A stretch of DNA of 64,000 bases from Edwardsiella anguillarum ET080813. Its GTDB lineage: Bacteria; Pseudomonadota; Gammaproteobacteria; Enterobacterales; Enterobacteriaceae. The first letter of the stretch is position 1, and each line of letters starts with the position of its first letter. The translations under genes and the position numbers were made by a program. Of the stretch, positions 31,703 through 40,012 are shown in pieces. The notes below the pieces were generated by a model. That model saw nothing but the letters and a program-made list of their open reading frames with translations. It ran no database searches and was not told where the DNA came from. The stretch spans positions 3,570,350-3,634,349 of the forward strand of contig NZ_CP006664.1 in the NCBI RefSeq assembly GCF_000264765.2. Reading direction: 5' to 3'.

Positions 31703-32493
31703 GGTGTACGCTCCAGATCAGAAAATAGGGTGCCGCGCTCCGGCAGCGCCTGCCACTGGCGCATTAATCGCTCACTGATTTCGCCGCGCTGCAGCTGCGC
31801 GCTGCTGACGCTGTCGCTAACCTGGCCCTGGTGCAGGGCGACGATGCGATCGGCGTGCTGCGCCGCCAGCATCAGATCGTGGGTGACCCACAGAATGCCG
31901 CAGCCTTGCTCACACAGGCGCCGTAGCTGGCGCAGCAGCTGGTGCGCCAGCGTCGCATCCAGCCAGGCGGTGATTTCGTCGGCCAGAATATAGCGGGCAT
32001 GACTGAGGGAGGCGTGACAGGCCAGCACGCGCTTGGCCATACCGCCGGAGAGCTGGCGCGGGTAGCTGTGCATCACCGTCGCCGGATCGAGATGGCTTTG
32101 GCGGAGCACTGCGCTGGCCTGCTCGGCGTCCCAGTGCTGACCGGCCAGATGGCGGGTACGCTGCAGATGGCGCTCGATATTGAGCAACGGGTTGAGCGCG
32201 GAGACGCCCTGCGGGACATAGCACAGGGTATGGCCGCGCAGGCGGCGGCGCCCGTCGGCGGAGAGTGGCTTTCCGTCCAGGCTCAGCGTGCCGTGGCTGC
32301 GCAGATTGGCGGGCAGCAGATCGAGCGCACACTGCAGTAGCAGGCTCTTGCCTTCGCCGCTGCCGCCGACCAGCGCCACCAGTTCACCGGGCGCGACGTC
32401 GAGGGTTATTCCCTGTAGCAGGGGAGACCAGCGGCGGGTGCCATACCAGCGGTAGTGGGCCGCCTCCAGGGTGACGTTGTGAAAACTTAGCAT
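31696..32493 (-). CDS. ABC importer ATPase, NikD/DppD-like (first ATPase)
   Basis: 265 residues. Walker A VGGSGEGKSLLLQ, Q-loop VPQGVSALNP, signature QLSGGMAKRVLA, Walker B RYILADEIT, switch WVTHD. Typical of the peptide/nickel (PepT) subfamily. DEIT replaces DEPT. Overlaps both neighbours by 7 bp. Pairs with the 203-residue ATPase to form the nucleotide-binding heterodimer on the cytosolic face. Confidence 0.9.
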   Translation of the reverse strand: MLSFHNVTLEAAHYRWYGTRRWSPLLQGITLDVAPGELVALVGGSGEGKSLLLQCALDLLPANLRSHGTLSLDGKPLSADGRRRLRGHTLCYVPQGVSALNPLLNIERHLQRTRHLAGQHWDAEQASAVLRQSHLDPATVMHSYPRQLSGGMAKRVLACHASLSHARYILADEITAWLDATLAHQLLRQLRRLCEQGCGILWVTHDLMLAAQHADRIVALHQGQVSDSVSSAQLQRGEISERLMRQWQALPERGTLFSDLERTPC

Positions 32494-33299
32494 GACTCAC
32501 TCCTTAGCCACAGCCGCTGCAGGGCGCGGGCGAACTGATCGAACAGCAGCACCAGCAGCAGCAGCATCAGGCCGGGAAACAGTACCAGCCACCAGTTACC
32601 GTGGCTGATAAAGCGCAGCGCATCGGCCAGCAGTAGCCCCAGCGACGGTTCGTGCGGCGCCAGGCCAAAGCCCAGGAAGCTGAGCGCCGCGCTGTGCAGG
32701 ACGGCGTGCGGGAACATCAGCAGGGTTCCGGTGAGCCACTGCGGCAGCAGGGCCGGCAGATAGTGGTGGCGCCAGCAGTAGACCGGGCCGTTGCCGATAC
32801 GCCGGGCCAGCGTCAGGTAGTCGCTGTGCGCTATGCGCTGGGCTTCGGCGCGCAGGATCAGCGCCAGGCGCGGCCAGTGCGTCAGGGCGACGGCCATGAT
32901 GACGCCGCTCTTGCCGCCGCCGAGGGTAAAGCAGATCAGGATCAGCAGCAGCAGGTGCGGCAGCGCGAGCATGGTATCGGTGAGCAGACGCATCAGGGTA
33001 TCCAGGCGCGGGTGCAGCTGGGATAGGGCCGCCATCAGTAGCGCGATAATTCCGCTGCACAGCGCGGCGCCGGTCCCGATTTGCAGGCTGGTGAGGGCGC
33101 CCTGAAAGCTGCGCAGCCACAGATCGCGCCCCATATTGTCGGTTCCGAACCAGTGGAGGGCGCTGGGCGGCTGATGGCGTGCTAGCAGATCGATCGCCAG
33201 CGCCTGATCCAGGGAGGTATAGGCATACCAGGCGATCAGCAGCAGTAAAAATGAGGCGATAAACAGGCGCGCCAGCGTGGGGGCAGGGTTATACAGCAT
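32487..33299 (-). CDS. ABC importer permease, NikC/DppC-like
   Basis: 270-residue inner-membrane permease. An N-terminal helix (LFIASFLLLLIAWYAYTSLD), the DppC-type FGTDNMGRDLWLRSFQGALTSL motif, and the EAA-type loop ILRAEAQRIAHSDYLTLARRIG that contacts the ATPases. About six membrane helices. Overlaps its upstream neighbour by 11 bp and the downstream ATPase gene by 7 bp. Confidence 0.9.
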   Translation of the reverse strand: MLYNPAPTLARLFIASFLLLLIAWYAYTSLDQALAIDLLARHQPPSALHWFGTDNMGRDLWLRSFQGALTSLQIGTGAALCSGIIALLMAALSQLHPRLDTLMRLLTDTMLALPHLLLLILICFTLGGGKSGVIMAVALTHWPRLALILRAEAQRIAHSDYLTLARRIGNGPVYCWRHHYLPALLPQWLTGTLLMFPHAVLHSAALSFLGFGLAPHEPSLGLLLADALRFISHGNWWLVLFPGLMLLLLVLLFDQFARALQRLWLRSESC

Positions 33300-34263
33300 C
33301 GGGTCGCTCCAGAGCGCGGTTCATGCGGCGGATCAGCCAGGCCGCCAGGGTATTGCCGACAAAGACCAGCAGGGTACTGAACAGGACGATCCCCATCAGT
33401 AGGGGAACGTCGCCGCGCAGACCGGCGTCGATCGTCGCCTGCCCCAGTCCGGGATAGGCAAACACCTTCTCCGCCAGCAGGGCGCCGCCGAGCAGCTCAC
33501 CCAGAGAGGCAAACTGTAGGCACAGTGCCGGGGTGATCGCGTGACGCAGCACCTGGCTACGCAGCAGTGACCAGCCGCGATCGCCCTGGGCGCGGGCAAA
33601 GCGGACAAAGTCACTGGCCATGACGCTGGCGATTTTCTCCCGGGTATGCAGGGCGATTTGCCCCATCCCCAGCAGGCTGAGGGCGCAGACCGGCAGCACC
33701 AGATGGCGCAGCCGCTCGGACCAGCCTGCGCTGGCGGCGTTGCCGCCGGGCTCCCAGGCACAGCATACCGGCAGCAGCGGCCAGTGCACGGCAAAGAGCG
33801 CCAGCAGCAGCAGGGCTATCCAGAAGGTCGGCAGGGAGGAGAGCAGGTAGCTTAGGCGGCAGATCAGTCGATCTGGCCAGCGATTCAGGTAGCGCCCGGC
33901 CAGGCAGCCCAGCCCGATGCCGGAGAGGCCGGAAAGCAGCCAGGCGCCGGCGAGCAGGGAGAACGAGGTGGCAAAGCGCTCGCCGATCACGCTGGCTACC
34001 GGGGCGTTAAACAGCATGGAGTAACCCAGATCGCCCTGCAGCAGACGCATAAACCAATGGCCAAAGCGTTGCCACAGGGGCTGATCCAGCCCCCAGCGGG
34101 CGGCGATCCTGGCGTACTGCTGCGGCGGAACGTGCAGCAGATCGTTACCGATATAGGCCCGGATGGGATCGACCGGTGAAAAGCTGAGCAGTACAAAGGT
34201 GCCGGCAGCCACCAGCACCAGAAGCAAAGCCAGCCGCAGCAGCGGGGCAAGCAGACGCATCAT
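33289..34263 (-). CDS. ABC importer permease, NikB/DppB-like
   Basis: 324-residue permease with the DppB-type N-terminus (LLLVLVAAGTFVLLSFSPVDPIRAYIG), ARWGLDQPLWQRFGHWFMRLLQGDLGYSM, and the EAA loop HTREKIASVMASDFVRFARAQG. Six membrane helices expected. Its start codon overlaps the stop of the binding-protein gene by one base. Confidence 0.9.
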   Translation of the reverse strand: MMRLLAPLLRLALLLVLVAAGTFVLLSFSPVDPIRAYIGNDLLHVPPQQYARIAARWGLDQPLWQRFGHWFMRLLQGDLGYSMLFNAPVASVIGERFATSFSLLAGAWLLSGLSGIGLGCLAGRYLNRWPDRLICRLSYLLSSLPTFWIALLLLALFAVHWPLLPVCCAWEPGGNAASAGWSERLRHLVLPVCALSLLGMGQIALHTREKIASVMASDFVRFARAQGDRGWSLLRSQVLRHAITPALCLQFASLGELLGGALLAEKVFAYPGLGQATIDAGLRGDVPLLMGIVLFSTLLVFVGNTLAAWLIRRMNRALERPDAV

Positions 34264-35852
34264 TAACGGCAGGTCCAGGTCCAGTCATCCAGATTGTTCA
34301 GCAGCGACCAGCTGCCGTGAATTTCCGGGGCGCCTTTACCCAGGTTGACGCAGGGATTGGCCAGATAGGTGTGCTGAATATTCAGCAGCCAGGCCCAGGC
34401 GGCATCGCCCTGGACGCCGGCGCCCTGCTGCCCATCCCACTCGACCTGCTGCCAGAACGGCAGCGCCTTGCGCCAGTCAGGGGCGTCCACCGCCTGCTGC
34501 AGATGGCGTTCGACCGCCGGATTGCTGTAATAGCCGGGGTTATAGTACTCCACGCCGGCGGCTTTGCCGCTGTAGTGGTGATACAGCTCCATGGGATCCA
34601 GGCTACCCCAGCCGAACAGGGTCGGGTTGGCGTGCATGTGGCGCTCAACGGTTTCCCAGCTGCCGGACTTCAGGGTGATGGAGATCCCCAGCGGCTGCAG
34701 CATGGCGCGCACGGCCTCGGCGATGTCGCGACGGGTGCTGTCGCCGCTGGCGTACCACAGGGTCAGACGGGCGGCCTGGCCACTCTTTTCACGTACGCCG
34801 TCTTTGCCCGGCACCCACCCTGCCTGATCCAGAATCGCCTTCGCTTTAGCGAGATCGCCATCCTTAAAGGCGATGTCTGGATTTTGCCACGGCAGTCCCT
34901 GTACGGCGCTGTAGGCCGGAATGGCGTGGCCCTCCATCAGCGTATCGGCCAGCTGCTGGCGGTTGATGGCGTAGTTGATGGCGCGACGGATCGCGACGTC
35001 GGCGGTGATATCGTTGCCGATCGGATTGCCTTCGGCGTCTTTTTTACCGGCGGGCACCGTGGGGAAGACGATGCCGCGGTTTTCTACGCTGTCGCGCACC
35101 CACAGCTTCAGGTTTTTCTGCTGGGGCGCCACGGCCATGGAGGGGGCGATGCGCACCAGATCGAGCTGTCCGCTCTGGGCGGCAGCGTAGGCGTTATCTT
35201 CATCCAGGAAGACGAAGACCAGGCGATTGAAGTCGTTTTTCTTCCCTGCATAGTAGGGGTTGGCCTCGACGATCAGCTGCTGACCGGGCTGAAAGCTGAC
35301 CAAGCGATAGGGGCCGGCGCCGATGGGCTGCTTGGCGAAGGTTTTCGCGTTGTAGTTGTCGCTGGGAACGATGCCCAGCGAGCCCAGCACGTTGACAAAG
35401 GTGCTCTGCGGCGCGCTCAAGGTGATCTCAACGCGGCGATCGTCCAGCGCGCGCGCCTGGTTGAAGTTGCCCATATCGATCTTGCCGCCGCTCTGCGCCG
35501 CCTTATTGTAGGTAAAGACCACGTCTTCGGCAGTCAGGGCTGAGCCGTCGGAGAACTTCAGATCCGGCTTCAGGGTCAGTACCCATGTTTTGCCATCGTC
35601 GCTGGTGCTGATCTCCTCCGTCAGCAGGTTGCCCCAGCTCATATCGGCGTTCTGGCGTAGCAGGGGGGCGTGCAGCAGGAAATAGCTGCCGTGGCTCCAG
35701 CCTAGCATCGGGTCAAAACCTTCCGTCGGCTCGGCGCCGATGGCCATTTTCAGGGTGTGGGACGCCGTTGCCGGTTCGGCGGCCATCAACGGGGCTTGCA
35801 TGGCGAGCGTGAGGGCGCAGGAGAGTAGTGTAATTCGGCCGATATTCATCAT
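34263..35852 (-). CDS. Periplasmic nickel/peptide-type binding protein (SBP family 5, NikA/YntA-like)
   Basis: 529-residue family 5 extracytoplasmic binding protein, first gene of the operon. A Sec signal peptide (LLSCALTLAMQAPLMAAEP) is followed by the typical EISTSDDGKTWVLTLKPDLKFSDGSALTAEDVVFTYN and AIRRAINYAINRQQLADTLMEG blocks. The architecture and the ending in a Trp-rich LDDWTWTCR tail recall the nickel importers NikA/YntA/CntA more than dipeptide DppA, but ligand cannot be read from sequence. No urease, hydrogenase or NikR-type operator is seen nearby. Family members bind free Ni, Ni-histidine/metallophore complexes or peptides. Confidence 0.8.
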   Translation of the reverse strand: MMNIGRITLLSCALTLAMQAPLMAAEPATASHTLKMAIGAEPTEGFDPMLGWSHGSYFLLHAPLLRQNADMSWGNLLTEEISTSDDGKTWVLTLKPDLKFSDGSALTAEDVVFTYNKAAQSGGKIDMGNFNQARALDDRRVEITLSAPQSTFVNVLGSLGIVPSDNYNAKTFAKQPIGAGPYRLVSFQPGQQLIVEANPYYAGKKNDFNRLVFVFLDEDNAYAAAQSGQLDLVRIAPSMAVAPQQKNLKLWVRDSVENRGIVFPTVPAGKKDAEGNPIGNDITADVAIRRAINYAINRQQLADTLMEGHAIPAYSAVQGLPWQNPDIAFKDGDLAKAKAILDQAGWVPGKDGVREKSGQAARLTLWYASGDSTRRDIAEAVRAMLQPLGISITLKSGSWETVERHMHANPTLFGWGSLDPMELYHHYSGKAAGVEYYNPGYYSNPAVERHLQQAVDAPDWRKALPFWQQVEWDGQQGAGVQGDAAWAWLLNIQHTYLANPCVNLGKGAPEIHGSWSLLNNLDDWTWTCR

Positions 35853-36191
35853 TATATTCCCAGACTTTTTGTCGTTTATTTCATCATCGCGACGTCACTG
35901 TCGCGACATGTGCGCACGGTGAATCGGGTATACCGCGCAGCGGGGAGAGTTATAGCAAACCCCCCGGCAGGTAAACATGATGTAGAACAGGAAATGTATG
36001 CACTTTACATAACTTCTGCATACGGCAGTGTAGAAAATGATCGCCGGGAAGAGAAGCGTTTATTTTGCATACAGCCGCCGGACCGTCGGGAAAAAACGCT
36101 GGGGATTCTGGATTAATGACCCTACCAATTCCATAATAGTGAAGGAGTATGGTAATTCATTGCAGTTGAGCTGGCGTAAAAGGAAATGATA
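35853..36191. other. Divergent control region of ABC operon and DUF805 gene
   Basis: About 340 bp, AT-rich toward 36000-36180. It must hold the promoters for both directions. No palindrome matching the NikR operator was found. AAGGA at 36179-36183 is the ribosome-binding site of the DUF805 gene. Confidence 0.5.
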
Positions 36192-36557
36192 ATGGACTGG
36201 TATCTGAAGGTTCTCAAAAATTACTTTGTATTTTCCGGTCGGGCGCGCCGCAAAGAATATTGGTGGTTCGTCCTGATTAACTGCATTATCTCCATCGTGC
36301 TGGCTATGGTGCAAAAGGCGCTGGGCTGGACGTTTGAAAACGGGGAGGGGTTCCTGACCATCCTCTATAGTCTGGCGGTATTAATTCCATCCATCGCAGT
36401 TTTGGTGCGCCGTCTGCATGATATTGGCCGCACCGGCTGGTGGGCGCTGATTGGCCTGATCCCGCTTATCGGCTGGCTGGTGCTGCTGATCTTCACCCTG
36501 TCGGACAGCCAACGCGACAGCAATGCCTATGGCCCCAACCCGAAAGCGTTGTCCTGA
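36192..36557 (+). CDS. DUF805 inner-membrane protein (YhaH/YhaI family)
   Basis: 121 residues starting MDWYLKVLKNYFVFSGRARRKEYWWF, the hallmark of DUF805 (E. coli YhaH/YhaI). Four membrane helices with the VRRLHDIGRTGWWALIGLIPLIGWLVLLIF motif and a polar tail (SDSQRDSNAYGPNPK). Function unknown. The second of two ATGs (36192) is chosen because AAGGA lies 8 nt before it and because it gives the conserved N-terminus; 36186 is too close to the ribosome-binding site. Confidence 0.9.
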   Translation: MDWYLKVLKNYFVFSGRARRKEYWWFVLINCIISIVLAMVQKALGWTFENGEGFLTILYSLAVLIPSIAVLVRRLHDIGRTGWWALIGLIPLIGWLVLLIFTLSDSQRDSNAYGPNPKALS

Positions 36558-36696
36558 CGCTGTGCCAGAGATGGCCTGAGGGTCGGGCCATCTCTGGGTT
36601 ATCTCCGCCCGTCACATTTTGCGTCATATTTTATATTCTGAAACAATGCAGCTAGAAGATTAGCAACCGGACGGTTGGCCGGGCTGCGTTTTGTGC

Positions 36697-36718
36697 GTAA
36701 CCTAACGGTTTAGGTTAC
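36697..36718. promoter_or_regulatory. Perfect palindrome GTAACCTAA-CGGT-TTAGGTTAC ahead of the PBP2 gene
   Basis: Nine-base perfect arms and a 4-nt centre, ending 5 nt before an ATG at 36724 and 59 nt before the conserved PBP2 start. It could be an operator or a leader hairpin. The same 9-mer occurs again immediately upstream of the toxin-like gene at 38886-38894. Confidence 0.55.
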
Positions 36719-36777
36719 TTGCTATGCCGTATCGCAGCCGCCCGGCGTCTGCGCATGCCGCCCGTGCCCCCATTTGC

Positions 36778-38691
36778 ATGAATTTGTTAAAAGACGCCAT
36801 TCGCGATCATGGTGCCGAGTCGGCGCTGTTTCTGCGTCGCACGCTGATTGCGCTGGTACTGGTTATCCTGTGCTTCACCGTGCTGGTCGCTAACCTGTAC
36901 CACCTTCAGGTGCAGGATCACGCCGAATATCAGACCCGTTCGGATGCGAACGACATCAAAACCCTGCCGGTGTCGCCGGTGCGCGGGCTGATTTACGATC
37001 GTCACGGTACGCCGCTGGTGGAAAACCAGACGCTATACCAGATTTCGCTGGTGCCGGGCAAGATCCCCCATCTTGACCAGACGCTAGCGGCGCTGACGCC
37101 GCTGCTGGATCTGACGCCTCAGGAGATTGCCGATTTCCACCAGGCGATGAAGCACGCCCGTCGTTTTGCCGAGGTTACCCTGAAGGAGGGGCTGAGTGAG
37201 CGCGAGGTCTCCCGGTTTGCGGTCAACGAGTTTGCCTTTCCCGGGGTGATGCTTTCGACCTATCAGCAGCGTTATTATCCCTACGGGGCACAGCTGGCGC
37301 ACGTGGTCGGCTATGTGTCTAAAATCAACGATCGCGATCTGCAGCGCCTCGACGCCGAGGGGCAGCTGGAAAACTATGCCGCCGACCACGATATCGGTAA
37401 ACAGGGGATCGAGCGTTATTACGAATCGCTGCTGCACGGCAAGACCGGTAGCCAAGAGGTCGAGGTTGACAGCCACGGGCGGATAGTGCGCTATTTGAAA
37501 GAGCAGCCGCCCCACGCCGGCGCCAGCCTGTATCTGACGCTGGATCTGCCGCTGCAGCAGTATATTGAAGGGGTGTTGAAAGGGCAGCGGGCAGCGGTGG
37601 TTGTGATGGATCCGCGCGACGGCGGCATTCTGGCCATGGTCTCCAGCCCCAGCTACGATCCCAACCCCTTCGTTAATGGGATCTCCTATAAGGCCTATAG
37701 CGCGCTGCTGCATGACACGGCGCTGCCGCTGATTAACCGTGTGACCCAGGGGATCTATCCCCCAGCCTCGACGGTGAAACCCTATATGGCCAGCGCGGCG
37801 CTGCTGGCGGGGGTGATCACCCCGCAGACGACCTTCTTCGGCGCCCCGACGTGGACGCTGCCTGGCACCCAGCGTCGTTACCGAGACTGGCTGAAGAGCG
37901 GGCACGGGATATTGAATGTGGTGAAGGCCATTGAGGAGTCGGCCGATACCTTCTTTTACCAGGTTGCTTATGAGATGGGGATCGATCGCATCCACCAGTG
38001 GATGAGCCAGTTTGGCTATGGTCAACTGTCCGGCATCGATCTGGATGAAGAGGCGCGTGGGGTCTTACCCGATCGCGACTGGAAGATGCGGGTGCATCAT
38101 AAGCCTTGGTACCAGGGGGATACGGTATCCGTCGGCATTGGGCAGGGATATTGGACGGCGACGCCGATTCAGATGGTGAAAGCGCTGGGGATCCTGATTA
38201 ACAACGGCAAAGTGGTGACGCCGCATCTGCTGTACGCTATCCGCCGCGGCCAGCAGGTCGTGCCCTATCGCCAGAGCCACTTCACGCAAATCGCCACCCA
38301 GACGTCGCCGGTCTGGGACATCGTCAAACGCGGGATGTACGGTATGGCCAACGATCCCAACGGCACCGGATATAAGTATTTTCATACGGCGCCCTATCAA
38401 ATTGCCGGTAAGTCAGGGACCTCACAGGTCTTCGGTCTGAAGCAGAATCAGGTCTATAACGCCAAGATGATCCCGGTCAGGCTGCGCGACCATATTTTCT
38501 ATACGGTATTCGCCCCGTATCCCCACCCGCGCATTGCGATGGCGGTAATCTTGGAGAACGGCGGCGGGGACGGCGTGACGGCGGCACCGGTCACCCGCGC
38601 GATACTGGACTATATCTTCCGCCCGGCGGCGGTATCGCCGCCAGCGGCGCCACGGGCAAGCGCCCCGCCGGATCTGCGCCGTGCGGTTTGA
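36778..38691 (+). CDS. Class B penicillin-binding protein 2 (MrdA-like, not in a rod operon)
   Basis: About 637 residues. The N-terminus MNLLKDAIRDHGAESALFLRRTLIALVLVILCFTVLVANLYHLQ aligns with E. coli PBP2, followed by the PBP dimer domain and the transpeptidase domain. Catalytic motifs: SxxK in YPPASTVKPY, SxD in EESADTFFYQ, KSGT in IAGKSGTSQVF. PBP2 cross-links peptidoglycan in the elongasome and is the mecillinam target. Here no rlmH, rsfS, rodA or rlpA is adjacent, so this is probably a second, divergent copy like the Salmonella alternative PBPs. An ATG at 36724 with a possible ribosome-binding site would add 18 residues. Confidence 0.9.
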   Translation: MNLLKDAIRDHGAESALFLRRTLIALVLVILCFTVLVANLYHLQVQDHAEYQTRSDANDIKTLPVSPVRGLIYDRHGTPLVENQTLYQISLVPGKIPHLDQTLAALTPLLDLTPQEIADFHQAMKHARRFAEVTLKEGLSEREVSRFAVNEFAFPGVMLSTYQQRYYPYGAQLAHVVGYVSKINDRDLQRLDAEGQLENYAADHDIGKQGIERYYESLLHGKTGSQEVEVDSHGRIVRYLKEQPPHAGASLYLTLDLPLQQYIEGVLKGQRAAVVVMDPRDGGILAMVSSPSYDPNPFVNGISYKAYSALLHDTALPLINRVTQGIYPPASTVKPYMASAALLAGVITPQTTFFGAPTWTLPGTQRRYRDWLKSGHGILNVVKAIEESADTFFYQVAYEMGIDRIHQWMSQFGYGQLSGIDLDEEARGVLPDRDWKMRVHHKPWYQGDTVSVGIGQGYWTATPIQMVKALGILINNGKVVTPHLLYAIRRGQQVVPYRQSHFTQIATQTSPVWDIVKRGMYGMANDPNGTGYKYFHTAPYQIAGKSGTSQVFGLKQNQVYNAKMIPVRLRDHIFYTVFAPYPHPRIAMAVILENGGGDGVTAAPVTRAILDYIFRPAAVSPPAAPRASAPPDLRRAV

Positions 38692-38697
38692 TGAGGG

Positions 38698-38883
38698 CTA
38701 CATAAAGAGCCAGAAGACCACGACCAGCGGAAAGCTCATTGGCCAGGTTAGTCCTACCATAACGGCTGACAGCAGGCGTATTTTCATGGAGGGATCTTTC
38801 GTGGCAAAAAACGTCACGAACGCACAAAAAAGTACGCCGACGCAGTAGGCCGTTTTAATAAACGACCAGATTTCGGGATGCAT
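38698..38883 (-). CDS. GhoT/OrtT-family small membrane toxin
   Basis: 61-residue, two-helix membrane protein. The C-terminal half (IRLLSAVMVGLTWPMSFPLVVVFWLFM) matches the signature of GhoT and OrtT (IRxLSAxLVGxTWPMSxPxALLFSLF). These toxins depolarise the inner membrane and lower ATP; GhoT is paired with the RNase antitoxin GhoS, while OrtT is an orphan responding to stringent stress. No GhoS-like gene is adjacent here, so OrtT-like is favoured. It converges on the PBP2 gene with only 6 bp between stops. AGGTT precedes the ATG. Confidence 0.75.
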   Translation of the reverse strand: MHPEIWSFIKTAYCVGVLFCAFVTFFATKDPSMKIRLLSAVMVGLTWPMSFPLVVVFWLFM

Positions 38884-39089
38884 GTGTAACCTAATAAATA
38901 ATCAAATAAGTGGCGCAGGGCTGAGCCCGACGCAATGCGACACCTGCGGTATCGCTAAAATGTAAACGCTGTGTGTGAGAGTTATGATGGCAAATTTTCG
39001 CCCCTGCGCCAAGGGGGAATCCTCTCCGGCGGCAGAGGATTGCCGGCCGCCTCAGCGGCAAGCCGGCATGACACCTGCGGCGAGGGGAC

Positions 39090-39524
39090 TCAGCGTACGA
39101 CCAGTACGGCGGTAGACGCGTGCCGCACGACCGAAGCGGCCGTCGAACCGAGCAGGTAGGTGGTAATATCCGGGCGATGTGAGGCGACGATGATCAGATC
39201 GGCGCCGATCTCCCCAGCTTGCAGCAGGATCCGGTCGCGCGGGGCGCCGATGGCGATCGTGCAGTGTACGCGATCCTCCGGCAGGTTAAACTGGGCGGCC
39301 ACCTGCCGTAGTCCGGCCTCGGCATGCTGTAGACGATCCTTTTCTGACGGATAGTGGCCGACCGGCAGCGAGCCCATGCCGTAAAAACTGCTCAGCGGCG
39401 GTAGCACGGCCAGGAAATGGATATGCGCATCCTCCTGTCTGGCGAAGTTTTCTACGTGCGGGATCACCAGTCTGGACATGTTATCTTCGGTGAGGTCGAT
39501 GGGAACCAGAATGGTCTTGTACAT
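39090..39524 (-). CDS. uspF: Universal stress protein UspF
   Basis: 144 residues, same length as E. coli UspF, single Usp domain (MYKTILVPIDLTEDN...ADLIIVASHRPDITTYLLGSTAASVVRHASTAVLVVR). The C-terminal phosphate-binding region GSTAASVV and preceding SHRPD place it in the UspFG subgroup that can bind ATP. The family responds to growth arrest and influences adhesion and motility. Ribosome-binding site AGGAGA upstream of 39524. Last clearly core gene before the accessory region. Confidence 0.92.
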   Translation of the reverse strand: MYKTILVPIDLTEDNMSRLVIPHVENFARQEDAHIHFLAVLPPLSSFYGMGSLPVGHYPSEKDRLQHAEAGLRQVAAQFNLPEDRVHCTIAIGAPRDRILLQAGEIGADLIIVASHRPDITTYLLGSTAASVVRHASTAVLVVR

Positions 39525-39817
39525 ACAATCTCCTGTTTTTTAGGCAAAAGTAAAGTAATGGCCCTGCCTGTTAAGTGTAGCCCGTTTTCCCTTTCCGGGC
39601 GCCGAGTTCACCCCAAATAATCCTATGCAGCCGATCCGCCGCCGCACGGTCGAGCCAATGTCACCGATGACGGCGGCGGGGATGGCGCGGGTACTGTCGA
39701 TGTGGGCCGGGGTGTGATAGGTTAGATTAGCGTCTCCCGATGGCGGCTGCGGACGTTTGCCAGGCCAGATCGAGGGGAGACACCCGGATTGACTCCTGTT
39801 TTTGGCGAGGTCGTGTA

Positions 39818-40012
39818 ATGAAAGACGCGTTGCTGTTCAATGAAGCCTGTCAACTCATTGGGCTGGCGGTGATCCGTTTGCACCAGCATGGGCTGGAGGT
39901 AAACAGCGGGAATATTCTGGCGCACCTGCAGGCCCATGCGTCGATGGCGGAGCATGCGCCCCGGCAGAGGCAGATAGCGGAGACGGCGATCGATATACTG
40001 GGCGATCTCTAG
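39818..40012 (+). CDS. Small AriR/YmgB-like protein
   Basis: 64 residues beginning MKDALLFNEACQLIGLAVIRLHQHG. The pattern LG-AV--L---G--V---NI---L...I---IDIL resembles the helical dimer-forming AriR/YmgB/YcgZ family, which tunes biofilm and acid resistance and, in E. coli, signals through the Rcs pathway. GAGG lies 7 nt before the ATG. Identity is low, so the assignment is tentative. Confidence 0.5.
   Translation: MKDALLFNEACQLIGLAVIRLHQHGLEVNSGNILAHLQAHASMAEHAPRQRQIAETAIDILGDL

Noticed and set aside
34317..35543. A 408-codon plus-strand frame over the binding-protein gene
   Set aside because: Antisense shadow; the minus-strand product has a signal peptide and family 5 motifs, the shadow has none.
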